DNA of 64,000 bases, taken from positions 248,001-312,000 of the forward strand of contig JADJKL010000002.1 in NCBI GenBank assembly GCA_016706055.1, written 5' to 3'. Below, piece by piece: positions 46,511 through 55,532 of the stretch. Within the stretch, counting starts at the first letter, position 1. The number at the start of each line of letters is the position of its first letter. The notes beneath the pieces were generated by a model. The model searched no databases and was not told the origin of the DNA. It worked only from the letters and a program-made list of their open reading frames with translations. The translations under genes and the position numbers were made by a program. Source of the DNA: Chitinophagaceae bacterium (GTDB lineage: Bacteria; Bacteroidota; Bacteroidia; Chitinophagales; Chitinophagaceae).

Positions 46511-47767
46511 ATGAGTAAACCAACCGACCTCCATACTGACCAGCCCAAGCAAAAGAAGAAAATTCACCGGCACATTACAAAATATCTGCTGGAAAGAGAT
46601 ACACTATTTGCTACTCTTTGGGTATTTCTTTTCATATTTATTCTGGGTTCTATTCCATTGAATCTTGGGGTTATTAATCCCATTAAACTGTCTTTGAAAG
46701 ACTTTGACTCCAATGATATGAGCTACTCAAAACTGGGCAAAGCAGAAAATACTCCGCCTGATAAGAATATAGTAGTAGTGAATATTGGCTACTTAGATAG
46801 AGAAGGTTTATCATTATTGATTGACAAAGTTGCAAGCTTTAATCCTAAAGTAATGGCGCTGGACATCACATTTGATGGGCCAAAAGATCCTTATCAGGAC
46901 TCGTTACTCAGCGAAACTTTTAGAAAAAATAAAAATCTTATTGTTGGCTATACGCTTCAATTTAAAGGAAAAGAAGCTGATACGGCTTATGCAAAAGACA
47001 AATTTTTTGAAAAAGTAAATGAATATGCGTTTGTAAATTTCTTTCAGGATGATATTTCAACGTTTCGCTATGTTGAACCTTTTTATGAAGATTATGCAAA
47101 AAAGAAGTATAAATCATTTTCTGCAGCAGCCATTGAAGCGTTTGATGCAGACGCTTTTCAGAAGTTTGAAAAAAAAGGGGAGCATAAACTACTAATAAAT
47201 TATAGCCGCAGGTCCACCCATTATCTAAACGTAAATTTTGATGATTTAATGAGTTATGACGAAAGTGACTCATCCATTTTTAAAAATAAAATTGTACTTT
47301 TTGGCTACGTAAATGAAGATCCAAACGACATAACGGATAAAAAGTTTACACCGATGAACGATCGGTTTTATGGCAAATCAGTACCGGATATGAATGGAGT
47401 ATATGTTCATGCCAACATAATTTCCATGGCTTTGGAGAAAAACTATGTAAAAAAGCTACCTTCGTGGGCAAATGTATTGATAGCCATTGTAATATGCTGG
47501 CTTCATATGTCATTTTTCATCCATTATTACCTAGAAAGCCATATTTGGTTCCATTTAGCAGCAAAAATAGCTCAGGTGCTTTCTGCAATATTTTTTGTAT
47601 GGTTAGGCATCTATTTGTATGACAAGTATCGTCTAAAGGTTGATTTGAAGTTGAGTCTGCTTGTAATTGTGATGGCAGTCGACGTTATTTACTTTTACGA
47701 AGCTTGGGCAGTGTGGATGCATAAGAAATTTAATTATAAAACAGTATTTAAACCTCATCACCATTAA
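46511..47767 (+). CDS. CHASE2-domain membrane protein without an output domain
   Basis: 418 residues from ATG 46511 (a GTG at 46508 is equally close). One membrane helix at about 36-56 (LFATLWVFLFIFILGSIPLN), then a large extracytoplasmic CHASE2 domain (PF05226) with VVVNIGYLDREGLSLLIDKV, PKVMALDITFDGP, FKNKIVLFGYV and GVYVHANIISMAL. Three helices follow near 320-405 and the protein stops in a His-rich tail. CHASE2 usually feeds a cyclase, kinase or phosphatase on the same chain; none exists here, so the signal must pass to a partner. Confidence 0.85.
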   Translation: MSKPTDLHTDQPKQKKKIHRHITKYLLERDTLFATLWVFLFIFILGSIPLNLGVINPIKLSLKDFDSNDMSYSKLGKAENTPPDKNIVVVNIGYLDREGLSLLIDKVASFNPKVMALDITFDGPKDPYQDSLLSETFRKNKNLIVGYTLQFKGKEADTAYAKDKFFEKVNEYAFVNFFQDDISTFRYVEPFYEDYAKKKYKSFSAAAIEAFDADAFQKFEKKGEHKLLINYSRRSTHYLNVNFDDLMSYDESDSSIFKNKIVLFGYVNEDPNDITDKKFTPMNDRFYGKSVPDMNGVYVHANIISMALEKNYVKKLPSWANVLIAIVICWLHMSFFIHYYLESHIWFHLAAKIAQVLSAIFFVWLGIYLYDKYRLKVDLKLSLLVIVMAVDVIYFYEAWAVWMHKKFNYKTVFKPHHH

Positions 47768-47791
47768 TAGTAAACCTAAAACTCCTCTAAG

Positions 47792-48691
47792 ATGAAAAAG
47801 TTACAATTCCTTATCCTTTGTTGTCTGTTTGCAGGCATGCTTTCTGCCCAGAATTCGTATATGCTGTACAGTTTTAAAGGAAACGTTTCCGTTGTAGAAA
47901 ACAAAGTAGAATCAAAAGCCAAAGTTGGAAAAACAGTTAGTGCAAATGCTGTTGTAAAAGTATCCAATGGAGCTGCTGTTACAATAATTTGTAATGAAGC
48001 CGCTATGTTTACCTTTTCAAAAGCTGGTAGCTATGCCTTAAATAAGTTTGGCGACTCTTGCACAGTTGGAAACCACTCTGTTAGTGCTAACTATGTAAAA
48101 TACGTTTGGGCACAAATGACTAAATCAAGTGGTTCTCCCGGTAGCAACAGGAAAGCTTATATGAATACAGTTGGTGCTGTAAGCCGTGGATTACCCAATG
48201 TATGGGTTGATTCTAGACTTGATACTATTAATTATGCTGGCGGCTCATTCCCTATTTCATGGAAATCATACGAAGAAGCAAAAGAATTTGACTTTAAGCT
48301 ATATACTTATGATAATATAAGTACACCTATTTTTTCTACTGTTATAAAAGACAAGAAAAAAATTGATATTAATTCTTTTACAGATAAAATAAACCCGGGT
48401 AATAGCTATTTCTGGACAGCTTCTATAAAAGGAGAAGAGTCTGAAGAATACAAAACGCTGAACTATGTTACAAAAGAAGACTTTGAGCAAGTTGAGAATA
48501 AATTAAAAAGTCAGGGAGCTGCGTTTGAAGCAAAAGCAGAACAAGCTTACCGTATGGCTTTTATGCTTGAAGATGCACATTTTCTTTCAGAAGCATTTCA
48601 GTATTACACAAAAGCTGCTACATTAGATTCAACAAATGCTTTGTATCGTAGCACACTAATGTCTTTCAGAAAAGATTATGAATTGAAATAG
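47792..48691 (+). CDS. Secreted protein with FecR-like and TPR-like parts
   Basis: 299 residues with a signal peptide (MKKLQFLILCCLFAGMLSAQ). Residues about 25-95 (YSFKGNVSVVENKVE, KVGKTVSANAVVKVSNGAAV) look like the FecR-type beta domain. A middle beta segment (PISWKSYEEAKEFDFKLYTY) recalls FN3-like folds, and the C terminus has a TPR-like pair (AEQAYRMAFMLEDAHFLSEA, QYYTKAATLDSTNALY). It follows the CHASE2 gene by 24 bp, so the two are co-transcribed. Assignment of the beta domain is tentative. Confidence 0.65.
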   Translation: MKKLQFLILCCLFAGMLSAQNSYMLYSFKGNVSVVENKVESKAKVGKTVSANAVVKVSNGAAVTIICNEAAMFTFSKAGSYALNKFGDSCTVGNHSVSANYVKYVWAQMTKSSGSPGSNRKAYMNTVGAVSRGLPNVWVDSRLDTINYAGGSFPISWKSYEEAKEFDFKLYTYDNISTPIFSTVIKDKKKIDINSFTDKINPGNSYFWTASIKGEESEEYKTLNYVTKEDFEQVENKLKSQGAAFEAKAEQAYRMAFMLEDAHFLSEAFQYYTKAATLDSTNALYRSTLMSFRKDYELK

Positions 48692-48719
48692 AAGAAGTTT
48701 AAACAGAAACTCATTAGAG

Positions 48720-48754
48720 AAAAAGCCGTCTCGCCTTAGGCGAGACGGCTTTTT
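48720..48754. terminator. Bidirectional terminator, 17-bp arms, CCGTCTCG core
   Basis: A perfect palindrome of 17-bp arms (48720-48736 and 48738-48754) around one central T, flanked by A and T runs, in the gap between the FecR-like gene and the convergent arginine decarboxylase, starting one base past the latter's stop. It has the same architecture and the same 8-bp core as 34242-34276. Confidence 0.88.
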
Positions 48755-48755
48755 C

Positions 48756-50156
48756 TTATTTGTACCCCAAAATCTTCAACATACTTTGAGCGGTCTGCTC
48801 TTTTGCATAAAGCCAGTCAACGAGTTTGCCATTTTTATCATGGCCTACTATTATATGTTTTGGCGAAGGAATTAAACAATGCTTAATGCCACCATATCCA
48901 CTTATCTGATCTTGGTAAGCACCGGTATGAAAGAAACCAACATAAAGCGGTTCTTCATTATTACCGGTTTTTGGTAGAAAAACTTCATTGATATGCTCCT
49001 CTGAATCATAATAATCATGGCTATCGCAAGTAATTCCACCTAATACTACACGATGATAGTCTTCGCCCCATTTATTTACCGGAAGCATCAGGAATTTTTC
49101 GCCAATTCCCCATGTATCAGGCAATGTAGTAATGAAAGAAGAGTCAATCATGTACCAGGTTTCCTTATCGTTCTGCACTTTTTCTGCAATTATTTTGTAG
49201 ATATGTGCCATACTTTCACCCACGGTATAGCTGCCAAACTCAGTAAAAATATTTGGCATCGGCACTTTTGCTTTTTTGCAAGCTGTTTTTATATTTCTTA
49301 CTATTTCATTGATCATGAATTGATAATCATAATCAAAGCCAAGTGAATGTTTAATTGGGAAACCTCCACCGATATTGATTGAATCTAATTCAGGACAGAT
49401 CTTCTTTAATTGGCAGTACAGGTTGATTACTTTGTTCAATTCACTCCAATAATAAATATCATCCTTAATCCCTTTGTTTAAAAAAATATGTAGCATCTTC
49501 AGTTGAAACTTACTTTCATATCCTTCTATCCTGTCTACATAAAACTCCAGAATATCTTTAGCTCTCATTCCCAGCCGTGAAGTATAAAAAGGGAAATTAG
49601 GCTCTTCTTCAGCTGCTACTCTTATGCCCAACTTAAATGGAACTTTTACTGATGTTGCATAATCTTTTAGTTCCTCTTTATTATCAAGAACCGGTATTAC
49701 ATTCTGAAAACCGGCATTTAATAAATTAGCTATTCGCCTTGTGTATGGCTTTTGTTTAAAGCCATTACAAATGATATGAATGTCTTTTGTAATTTTCTTT
49801 TTTGCATAAAGCTTTTTAATAATCTCAATATCGTAGGCATAAGAAGTTTCCAGGTGTATATCACTTTTCAATGCTTCCTCTACTACAAAACTAAAATGTG
49901 AGCTTTTAGTACAATAGCAATAAAAATATTTTCCTTCGTACTTGTGCTTTTTAAAAGCTGCTGCAAACATGTCCTTTGCCTTTTTTATCTGCATCCCAAT
50001 TTTGGGCAGATAAGTCATCTTCAATGGAGTACCATATTTAGCAATAATTGCTTTCAGATCAAGATCATTAAAATAAAGATTGTCATCTTTAATTTCAATT
50101 CCCTCTTGTGGAAAGGTAAAAGTTTGTTTTACCAAGTCGTGGTAGGAATTTGTCAT
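48756..50156 (-). CDS. speA: Arginine decarboxylase, PLP fold type III
   Basis: 466 residues. The PLP-binding Lys is in FYCYCTKSSHFSF; SINIGGGFPIKHSLGFDY binds the phosphate region, TEFGSYTVGESMAHIYK follows, and GGITCDSHDYYDSEEH supplies the C-terminal Cys-Asp of the partner active site. This is the short biosynthetic arginine decarboxylase used by Bacteroidota, making agmatine for polyamines; it lacks the long insert of the E. coli enzyme. A TACTTTTG element at 50197-50204 (minus strand) is a weak -7 candidate. Confidence 0.87.
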   Translation of the reverse strand: MTNSYHDLVKQTFTFPQEGIEIKDDNLYFNDLDLKAIIAKYGTPLKMTYLPKIGMQIKKAKDMFAAAFKKHKYEGKYFYCYCTKSSHFSFVVEEALKSDIHLETSYAYDIEIIKKLYAKKKITKDIHIICNGFKQKPYTRRIANLLNAGFQNVIPVLDNKEELKDYATSVKVPFKLGIRVAAEEEPNFPFYTSRLGMRAKDILEFYVDRIEGYESKFQLKMLHIFLNKGIKDDIYYWSELNKVINLYCQLKKICPELDSINIGGGFPIKHSLGFDYDYQFMINEIVRNIKTACKKAKVPMPNIFTEFGSYTVGESMAHIYKIIAEKVQNDKETWYMIDSSFITTLPDTWGIGEKFLMLPVNKWGEDYHRVVLGGITCDSHDYYDSEEHINEVFLPKTGNNEEPLYVGFFHTGAYQDQISGYGGIKHCLIPSPKHIIVGHDKNGKLVDWLYAKEQTAQSMLKILGYK

Positions 50157-50251
50157 TTCTACATAAATGGATTAAGCCAGTAATTAGTTAACTGTGCAAA
50201 AGTATAAGTTTGGTGATTTTTAGACGGAAAAATTTCAGCGAAGCTGGGAGG

Positions 50252-51157
50252 TCATATCTCACGGTTAACATTGGTTTTATTTTCCACCGGTGTTACCTTG
50301 TAACCTTCTTTTCTCAAAAGATTAATTACACCCTTTTCGCCCGGTAAATGTCCAGCGCCGACAGCAACCAAGATGGACTTTTCTGGCAATAAAGTCTTTA
50401 ATTTTTTCACCCAATTTTGATTACGATGGTATAATAAAATATCTGTGAAGCCAGCCATGCCTGCATCGGTTTCCACCATCAGCTCTTCCAGTTTTTTTAA
50501 ATCCTGATTATTATATGCCTTGAACATTTCCTCCATTTGCATATCATCTTTGCTATCCTTCCCGGCTGATTCAATATAGCTGAGTAATTGTTGTGCCTGC
50601 AACTTGTAAGGAATGCTATCTAAAACACCTGCCTGATAAGACATGGTTTCCATTCCTTTTATTTTCTTTTTATAGATTTTGGCTTCTTCCATAATCACTT
50701 GTTCCATCATGGCAGTGTTATCGCAAGGCAAAGAGCCTTCCTGCAATGTAGAAGCTGCAAGCATTGGCTTATAAGTTTCTAGCATGGAAAATGGAAGCAT
50801 AGATCCTTTGGTTTCAAAATATGCCTTCACTTTTTCATATTCCTCCACAGTCAGTAAATCTTTTAAAGTAGTATCCCCTATCATTTTCATCTTTCCCATT
50901 GCCCCTACCATTTCAAAAAGATTATCCATATCAACTTCAAAATACACCTCATCGCAATTTTCAATTACTTTTTTCATGTTCTTGCTCAATACTGCATCAT
51001 CAGCACAAAGCATATGGATGGTACCAAACAGATAAGAAGGCTTTTCTAAACCGTTACCACTAATCTTCCACAACAAAGTATTATTTCCAGTTCCACTTTG
51101 AGCAAGAGAAGCCATTGTTACAAGACTAACTATCAATCCGGCACTTAGTTTTTTCAT
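50252..51157 (-). CDS. TraB/GumN family protein
   Basis: 301 residues, exported (signal ending SLAQSG). The family opening NTLLWKISGNGLEKPSYLFG then TIHMLCADD is followed by ENCDEVYFEVDMDN and, near the end, ILVAVGAGHLPGEKGVINLLRKEGY, as in TraB (PF01963). The conserved His and Glu positions resemble a metal-dependent hydrolase of the Tiki/TraB clan. Substrate unknown. It stands alone, 205 bp from the ATP-grasp gene. Confidence 0.85.
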   Translation of the reverse strand: MKKLSAGLIVSLVTMASLAQSGTGNNTLLWKISGNGLEKPSYLFGTIHMLCADDAVLSKNMKKVIENCDEVYFEVDMDNLFEMVGAMGKMKMIGDTTLKDLLTVEEYEKVKAYFETKGSMLPFSMLETYKPMLAASTLQEGSLPCDNTAMMEQVIMEEAKIYKKKIKGMETMSYQAGVLDSIPYKLQAQQLLSYIESAGKDSKDDMQMEEMFKAYNNQDLKKLEELMVETDAGMAGFTDILLYHRNQNWVKKLKTLLPEKSILVAVGAGHLPGEKGVINLLRKEGYKVTPVENKTNVNREI

Positions 51158-51362
51158 TAGATAATTATATTTTTTTTTGACAAATGGAATTCCTCATAAA
51201 AATTATCATCGTCTATAGTATAAAATACTCGAAAATTTTTATGCTACATTTCATCTTTATTTTTTAAATGGACGAGTTGTTGGTTATAAAAGTAATAGTA
51301 AGAGACAGTATATTTCAAAAACCCAACCAAAATTAAACAATGCCTTTGTGTCAGTTTTAGGC

Positions 51363-52403
51363 TTAGTAAAACACTTCGCTCCAATGGCGGGAAAACTTAG
51401 TTCCCCATTTCACCTTTAAATCATCAGCTGCTATTGGCAAGCCGAGTTCTTGCTTAACTGCCAGAACAGGAAGATTAGTACCTGTACCTAAAGTTGCTGC
51501 AATTGTTCCTTGCACTCTTGGATTGATTTCAAGGATCAGAAATTCACCTGAAACAGCCTTTTTAACTTGTATGCCAATATTACCATGGAGTTGTAACTCT
51601 TTAATTATTTGCTGGCAATAGTTAATGATGCTTTCTTCTTCAACAAATTCTCCTTCTACACTTATTCCATTTATCATTTTCTTTCTCAGTCTTGGAACAA
51701 TCAAAACCGTTTCTCCATGATTTGCCAGGCAATCAACTGAATATTCTTCTCCAGATAAATATTCAGATACTAATAATTCCGGAAAAGTTCCGGATGCTAA
51801 AATGTTTATTGCATTATTTAATGTGATAAAAGTTGCCGCAGGTTTATAATTAAAAAGCAAATCAAGTTCATTGATTCTTTCTGAGATAATCCTGAATCCA
51901 CGGCTGCCATTGGAAACAGATGGTTTAAAACAAACTTGTTTTTCTGGATAACCCAAAGCAGTAACAGCTTCTTTAAATTGTTCTACAGTTTCTACAATAC
52001 TGAAAGATGGAACCTTTATTCCTCTCCATTGTAAAAATTCATATAACCTACTTTTATTATTTGCAATTTCCAATGATGATTGTGGTGAAATCAAAACTTT
52101 AGTACGGATAGCTGCAAATTCATTTATTCTGGAAGAAAGCGGAATTAATTCTTTTGTAACTAATGGAAGAATGATTTGAATACTATGCTGTTTGCAAATC
52201 GAAAGAAGTTTGTCAACAAATTCTGGACTATCTGCCAAAGGAATTTTCTCAAAATGATCTCCTAGATGTTTTCCAATGGCATCTGCATTAGCGTCGGCAA
52301 CAAAAATCTTAAACGATTTTTCTTCTCGCAGACATTTAATAATCCCTGCGGCACCTGGTGCTCCGCCACCGGTCATCAAAATATTTATGATCTTTTCGGG
52401 CAT
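51363..52403 (-). CDS. ATP-grasp protein (carbamoyl-phosphate synthase large-chain-like)
   Basis: 346 residues. It starts with a Rossmann-like preATP-grasp fold (ILMTGGGAPGAAGIIKCLRE), then the ATP-binding segment CFKPSVSNGSRGFRII and metal site EFLILEINPRVQGTIAATLGTG. Such proteins ligate a carboxylate to an amine or thiol with ATP. It follows ubiD by 41 bp, probably in one operon. Substrate not deducible. Confidence 0.85.
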   Translation of the reverse strand: MPEKIINILMTGGGAPGAAGIIKCLREEKSFKIFVADANADAIGKHLGDHFEKIPLADSPEFVDKLLSICKQHSIQIILPLVTKELIPLSSRINEFAAIRTKVLISPQSSLEIANNKSRLYEFLQWRGIKVPSFSIVETVEQFKEAVTALGYPEKQVCFKPSVSNGSRGFRIISERINELDLLFNYKPAATFITLNNAINILASGTFPELLVSEYLSGEEYSVDCLANHGETVLIVPRLRKKMINGISVEGEFVEEESIINYCQQIIKELQLHGNIGIQVKKAVSGEFLILEINPRVQGTIAATLGTGTNLPVLAVKQELGLPIAADDLKVKWGTKFSRHWSEVFY

Positions 52404-52444
52404 AATAAATCCAGAAATAAACTAGTTGACAAGATAAAATAATT

Positions 52445-54382
52445 TTAGGTAGAAAGTGGATTAACGACTGCTTCCTCACCATACATCTGGTCTTTAAATT
52501 TGAGCGATGGTGATGGAATAAAGCCGCCCAATCCTAATTCATTCCATTTTTGATCTACTGCGTTTATCGTTTCATCATCAGCCACAATTATATTAGGCCA
52601 ATCCCTATGGAAATTGTCAAACTCTTTTGTTTTTCTGGTGCCATCAAAGCCCATACAGGCAAATATCTTCTCAGAATTATTCAAGGAAGGGTTGTCGTAT
52701 AAATGGAAATCTCTTTTAGGATCGAGGTTATTACAAAACCGCCATAATGCAATTGGCAAATCATTTGCATCAACAGTATGCTCTACATACAAAATCATTT
52801 TTATTCCTTCAATTTCTTTTTGTGAGCAAACCTGCTGGTGTAATTCTTTCAAATGGCCTTTCCTATTTTTTTCTACAGAAAGAATAAGGCAAGGAATATC
52901 TTTCTTTACTAATTCAGCATTTACAACCTTTATTTCAGGAAATGATTTGAGTGTTGTTATAATTAAATCTGTATCAATTATTATAGAATTTTCTAAATAA
53001 TTATCGCTTAGCTCTTCTTCAAATTTTGCAGTTCCGTCGATACACATCTTTCCACCAAAACCCATTTTGCTACAACTATGATCCAGAACATCCATGGGTC
53101 CGGTAGAAAAGAAAATATCTGTTGCGGGATTAAGATTTTTAAATACATATTTCGCTAACAATTCATAATCCTGAATTACCACTCCTTCATCTGCCATCAC
53201 CAATATCTTATTAAACATCATCTGGCCTGCTCCCCACATCGCATTCATTACTTTTTGTCCCTGACCAGCATAATCTTTTTTTATTTTTGTAATGACAAGG
53301 TTATGAAACACTCCTTCTATTGGCATATCCATATCCAAAATCTCCGGAACCATTGTCATTTTTATTGGTGCAAGAAAAATCCGTTCTGTGGCTTTACCAA
53401 GCCAGGCATCTTCCTGTGGCGGAATACCTACGATTGTTGCAGGGTACACAGCATTCTTTTTATGAGTGATAGCTGTTATATGAAATCTTGGATACCAATC
53501 AGGTAATGAATAGTAACCAGTATGATCTCCAAAAGGACCTTCCCAAATCAATTCATCATTCGGATCAACATAGCCTTCAATTATAAAATCTGCATCAGCC
53601 GGAACTTCTACATCAGGTTGCGAAATACATTTTACCAACTCCACTTTCTTCTTTCTTAGAAAACCTGCCAGCATATATTCATCCACATTTTCGGGAAGCG
53701 GTGCTGTGGCCGAATAAGCATAAGCCGGATCGCCGCCCAATGCAACTGCAACCGGCATTCGTTTATTCAATTTTTTATACTCTGCAAAATGTTTGGCACT
53801 TACTTTATGCTTATGCCAATGCATACCGGTAAGCGTTGGCCCAAAAACCTGCATCCGATACATACCTACATTTCTTGCATTATTATTCGGATCTTTTGTA
53901 TGTATAATTGGTAATGTAACAAACGGGCCACCATCTTTAGGCCAGCAGGTAATCACTGGTAATTTTGTAATGTCTGGTTCTATCATCACCACTTCCTGAC
54001 ACTCACCTCTCCCACTTTTTACTTTGGGCATCCAGCTTGCAAACTGTCCAAGTTTGGGAAGCAGTTTTAATTTATCAAGTATCCCTTCTTTTGGCGATGC
54101 CAATAATTTAAAAAGATTTTCAATTTCTTTTGCCACATCATCAAGATGATTTACACCCAAGGCCATGCACATTCTCTTTTCGCTGCCATAAGCATTCATT
54201 AGGACTGGGAAGTCATATCCGGTATTTTCAAAAAGCAAGGCTTTACCACCATTGCCCGACTTACTGATACGGTCTGTTATCTCTGCTATTTCCAATTTAG
54301 GATCAACGAAAGATTTTATACGGATCAATTCACCGGCTTTCTCTAATGCGTCTATAAATTGTTGTTGATTTTTCCAGGCCAT
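52445..54382 (-). CDS. ubiD: UbiD-family decarboxylase
   Basis: 645 residues of the UbiD family (PF01977), which decarboxylates aromatic or unsaturated acids with prenylated FMN. Landmarks: VALGGDPAYAYSATAPLP, ELVKCISQPDVEVPADADFI, IWEGPFGDHTGYYS, and AITHKKNAVYPATIVGIPPQED. The Arg-Glu-Glu catalytic triad could not be placed by eye. In Bacteroidota the long form is commonly assigned to menaquinone synthesis. A UbiX partner is not in the window. A TACCTTTG at 54402-54409 (minus strand) is a possible -7 element. Confidence 0.88.
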   Translation of the reverse strand: MAWKNQQQFIDALEKAGELIRIKSFVDPKLEIAEITDRISKSGNGGKALLFENTGYDFPVLMNAYGSEKRMCMALGVNHLDDVAKEIENLFKLLASPKEGILDKLKLLPKLGQFASWMPKVKSGRGECQEVVMIEPDITKLPVITCWPKDGGPFVTLPIIHTKDPNNNARNVGMYRMQVFGPTLTGMHWHKHKVSAKHFAEYKKLNKRMPVAVALGGDPAYAYSATAPLPENVDEYMLAGFLRKKKVELVKCISQPDVEVPADADFIIEGYVDPNDELIWEGPFGDHTGYYSLPDWYPRFHITAITHKKNAVYPATIVGIPPQEDAWLGKATERIFLAPIKMTMVPEILDMDMPIEGVFHNLVITKIKKDYAGQGQKVMNAMWGAGQMMFNKILVMADEGVVIQDYELLAKYVFKNLNPATDIFFSTGPMDVLDHSCSKMGFGGKMCIDGTAKFEEELSDNYLENSIIIDTDLIITTLKSFPEIKVVNAELVKKDIPCLILSVEKNRKGHLKELHQQVCSQKEIEGIKMILYVEHTVDANDLPIALWRFCNNLDPKRDFHLYDNPSLNNSEKIFACMGFDGTRKTKEFDNFHRDWPNIIVADDETINAVDQKWNELGLGGFIPSPSLKFKDQMYGEEAVVNPLST

Positions 54383-54458
54383 AATATTCGAATAGATGTT
54401 TCAAAGGTACAACAGCTTTCAAGAGTAAAAGTTCTGATAATTAACGAGAAAGGGAAAT

Positions 54459-55484
54459 CTATTTCTTAAAAACTCCTGTATAATTTATGCCTAATCCTGG
54501 CGCATCTGAATAGCTGATTTTACCATAATCATAATTAATGCCTGTTGCCACATCTTCTTCTAATAATAATGGGCCATCCATGTCTACATGATCAATAAAA
54601 GGCAATAAATGTGCAATCGCAGATGAACCTACTGTTGACTCATTCATGCAACCAACCATCACTTTCATATCCAGTTCTTTGGCCTTATCAATCATTCTGC
54701 GGGCAGGTGTTATACCGCTGCATTTTGTCAGTTTAATATTAATGCCATGAAAATGATTATGGCATTTTTCTACATCACTTTCTAGTACACAAGATTCGTC
54801 AGCATAAAGCGGCAATGTAGATTCTTTATACAATATTTTCATTCCTTCCCAATCATCTTTTGCCAAAGGTTGCTCAACAAGTTCCACACCAAGTTTATCC
54901 AACTCCGGAACTAATTTTAATGCAGTTTCTATATCCCAGGCAGCATTGGCATCTACCCGCAATACAGCATCTGTATTTTCTCTTAATGCTTTTACAATGG
55001 CAATGTCATCTGCCGTTCCTACTTTTATTTTATAAATCGGCCAAGGCTTTTCTTTCATCTTCTCCACCATTTTTTCAACTGTATCAATACCAATTGTGTA
55101 ATCGCAAATTGGATTTTTCGAAATATCGCCTTTCCACAGGTCATACAATTTCTTTCCTTTCATTTTTCCATACAAATCCCAAGCTGCTATGTCTAAAGCA
55201 CAAACTAAAAAATTATTATTGGGTAGCAAGTGATGCAGATAATGCCAATATCGTTCAGGGTCGGTAAAAGCAAATTTTTCAATGAATTGTTTTTTCTGCT
55301 CCAGGTCTTCAATCATTTTCTCCACTGGAATTTTATAATAAGCAATAGCAGACGCTTCGCCATAACCTTTGATTCCAAAATGCTCCAACTCTACAATAAG
55401 TGTTGGTTGATGCGTTTTTGTTCCTTTAGAGATAGTAAATGGATGACGAAACTTTAAGTTATGTTGCCAGTATTGAACTTTCAT
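54459..55484 (-). CDS. Dipeptide epimerase (L-Ala-D/L-Glu epimerase type, enolase superfamily)
   Basis: 341 residues. Enolase-superfamily catalytic set: KxK lysine in IYKIKVGTADD, metal ligands in LRVDANAAWD, LVEQPLAKDDWEGM and PLYADESCV, and the second lysine in GINIKLTKCSGIT. The capping domain begins FRHPFTISKGTKTHQPT. Family members epimerise L-Ala-Glu dipeptides from murein turnover; specificity varies. It lies between malQ and ubiD on the same strand with gaps of 48 and 76 bp. Confidence 0.9.
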   Translation of the reverse strand: MKVQYWQHNLKFRHPFTISKGTKTHQPTLIVELEHFGIKGYGEASAIAYYKIPVEKMIEDLEQKKQFIEKFAFTDPERYWHYLHHLLPNNNFLVCALDIAAWDLYGKMKGKKLYDLWKGDISKNPICDYTIGIDTVEKMVEKMKEKPWPIYKIKVGTADDIAIVKALRENTDAVLRVDANAAWDIETALKLVPELDKLGVELVEQPLAKDDWEGMKILYKESTLPLYADESCVLESDVEKCHNHFHGINIKLTKCSGITPARRMIDKAKELDMKVMVGCMNESTVGSSAIAHLLPFIDHVDMDGPLLLEEDVATGINYDYGKISYSDAPGLGINYTGVFKK

Positions 55485-55532
55485 GCTTTTTACGATTAAA
55501 ATATTTATTATAAAGTTATACGATTAGAAATT

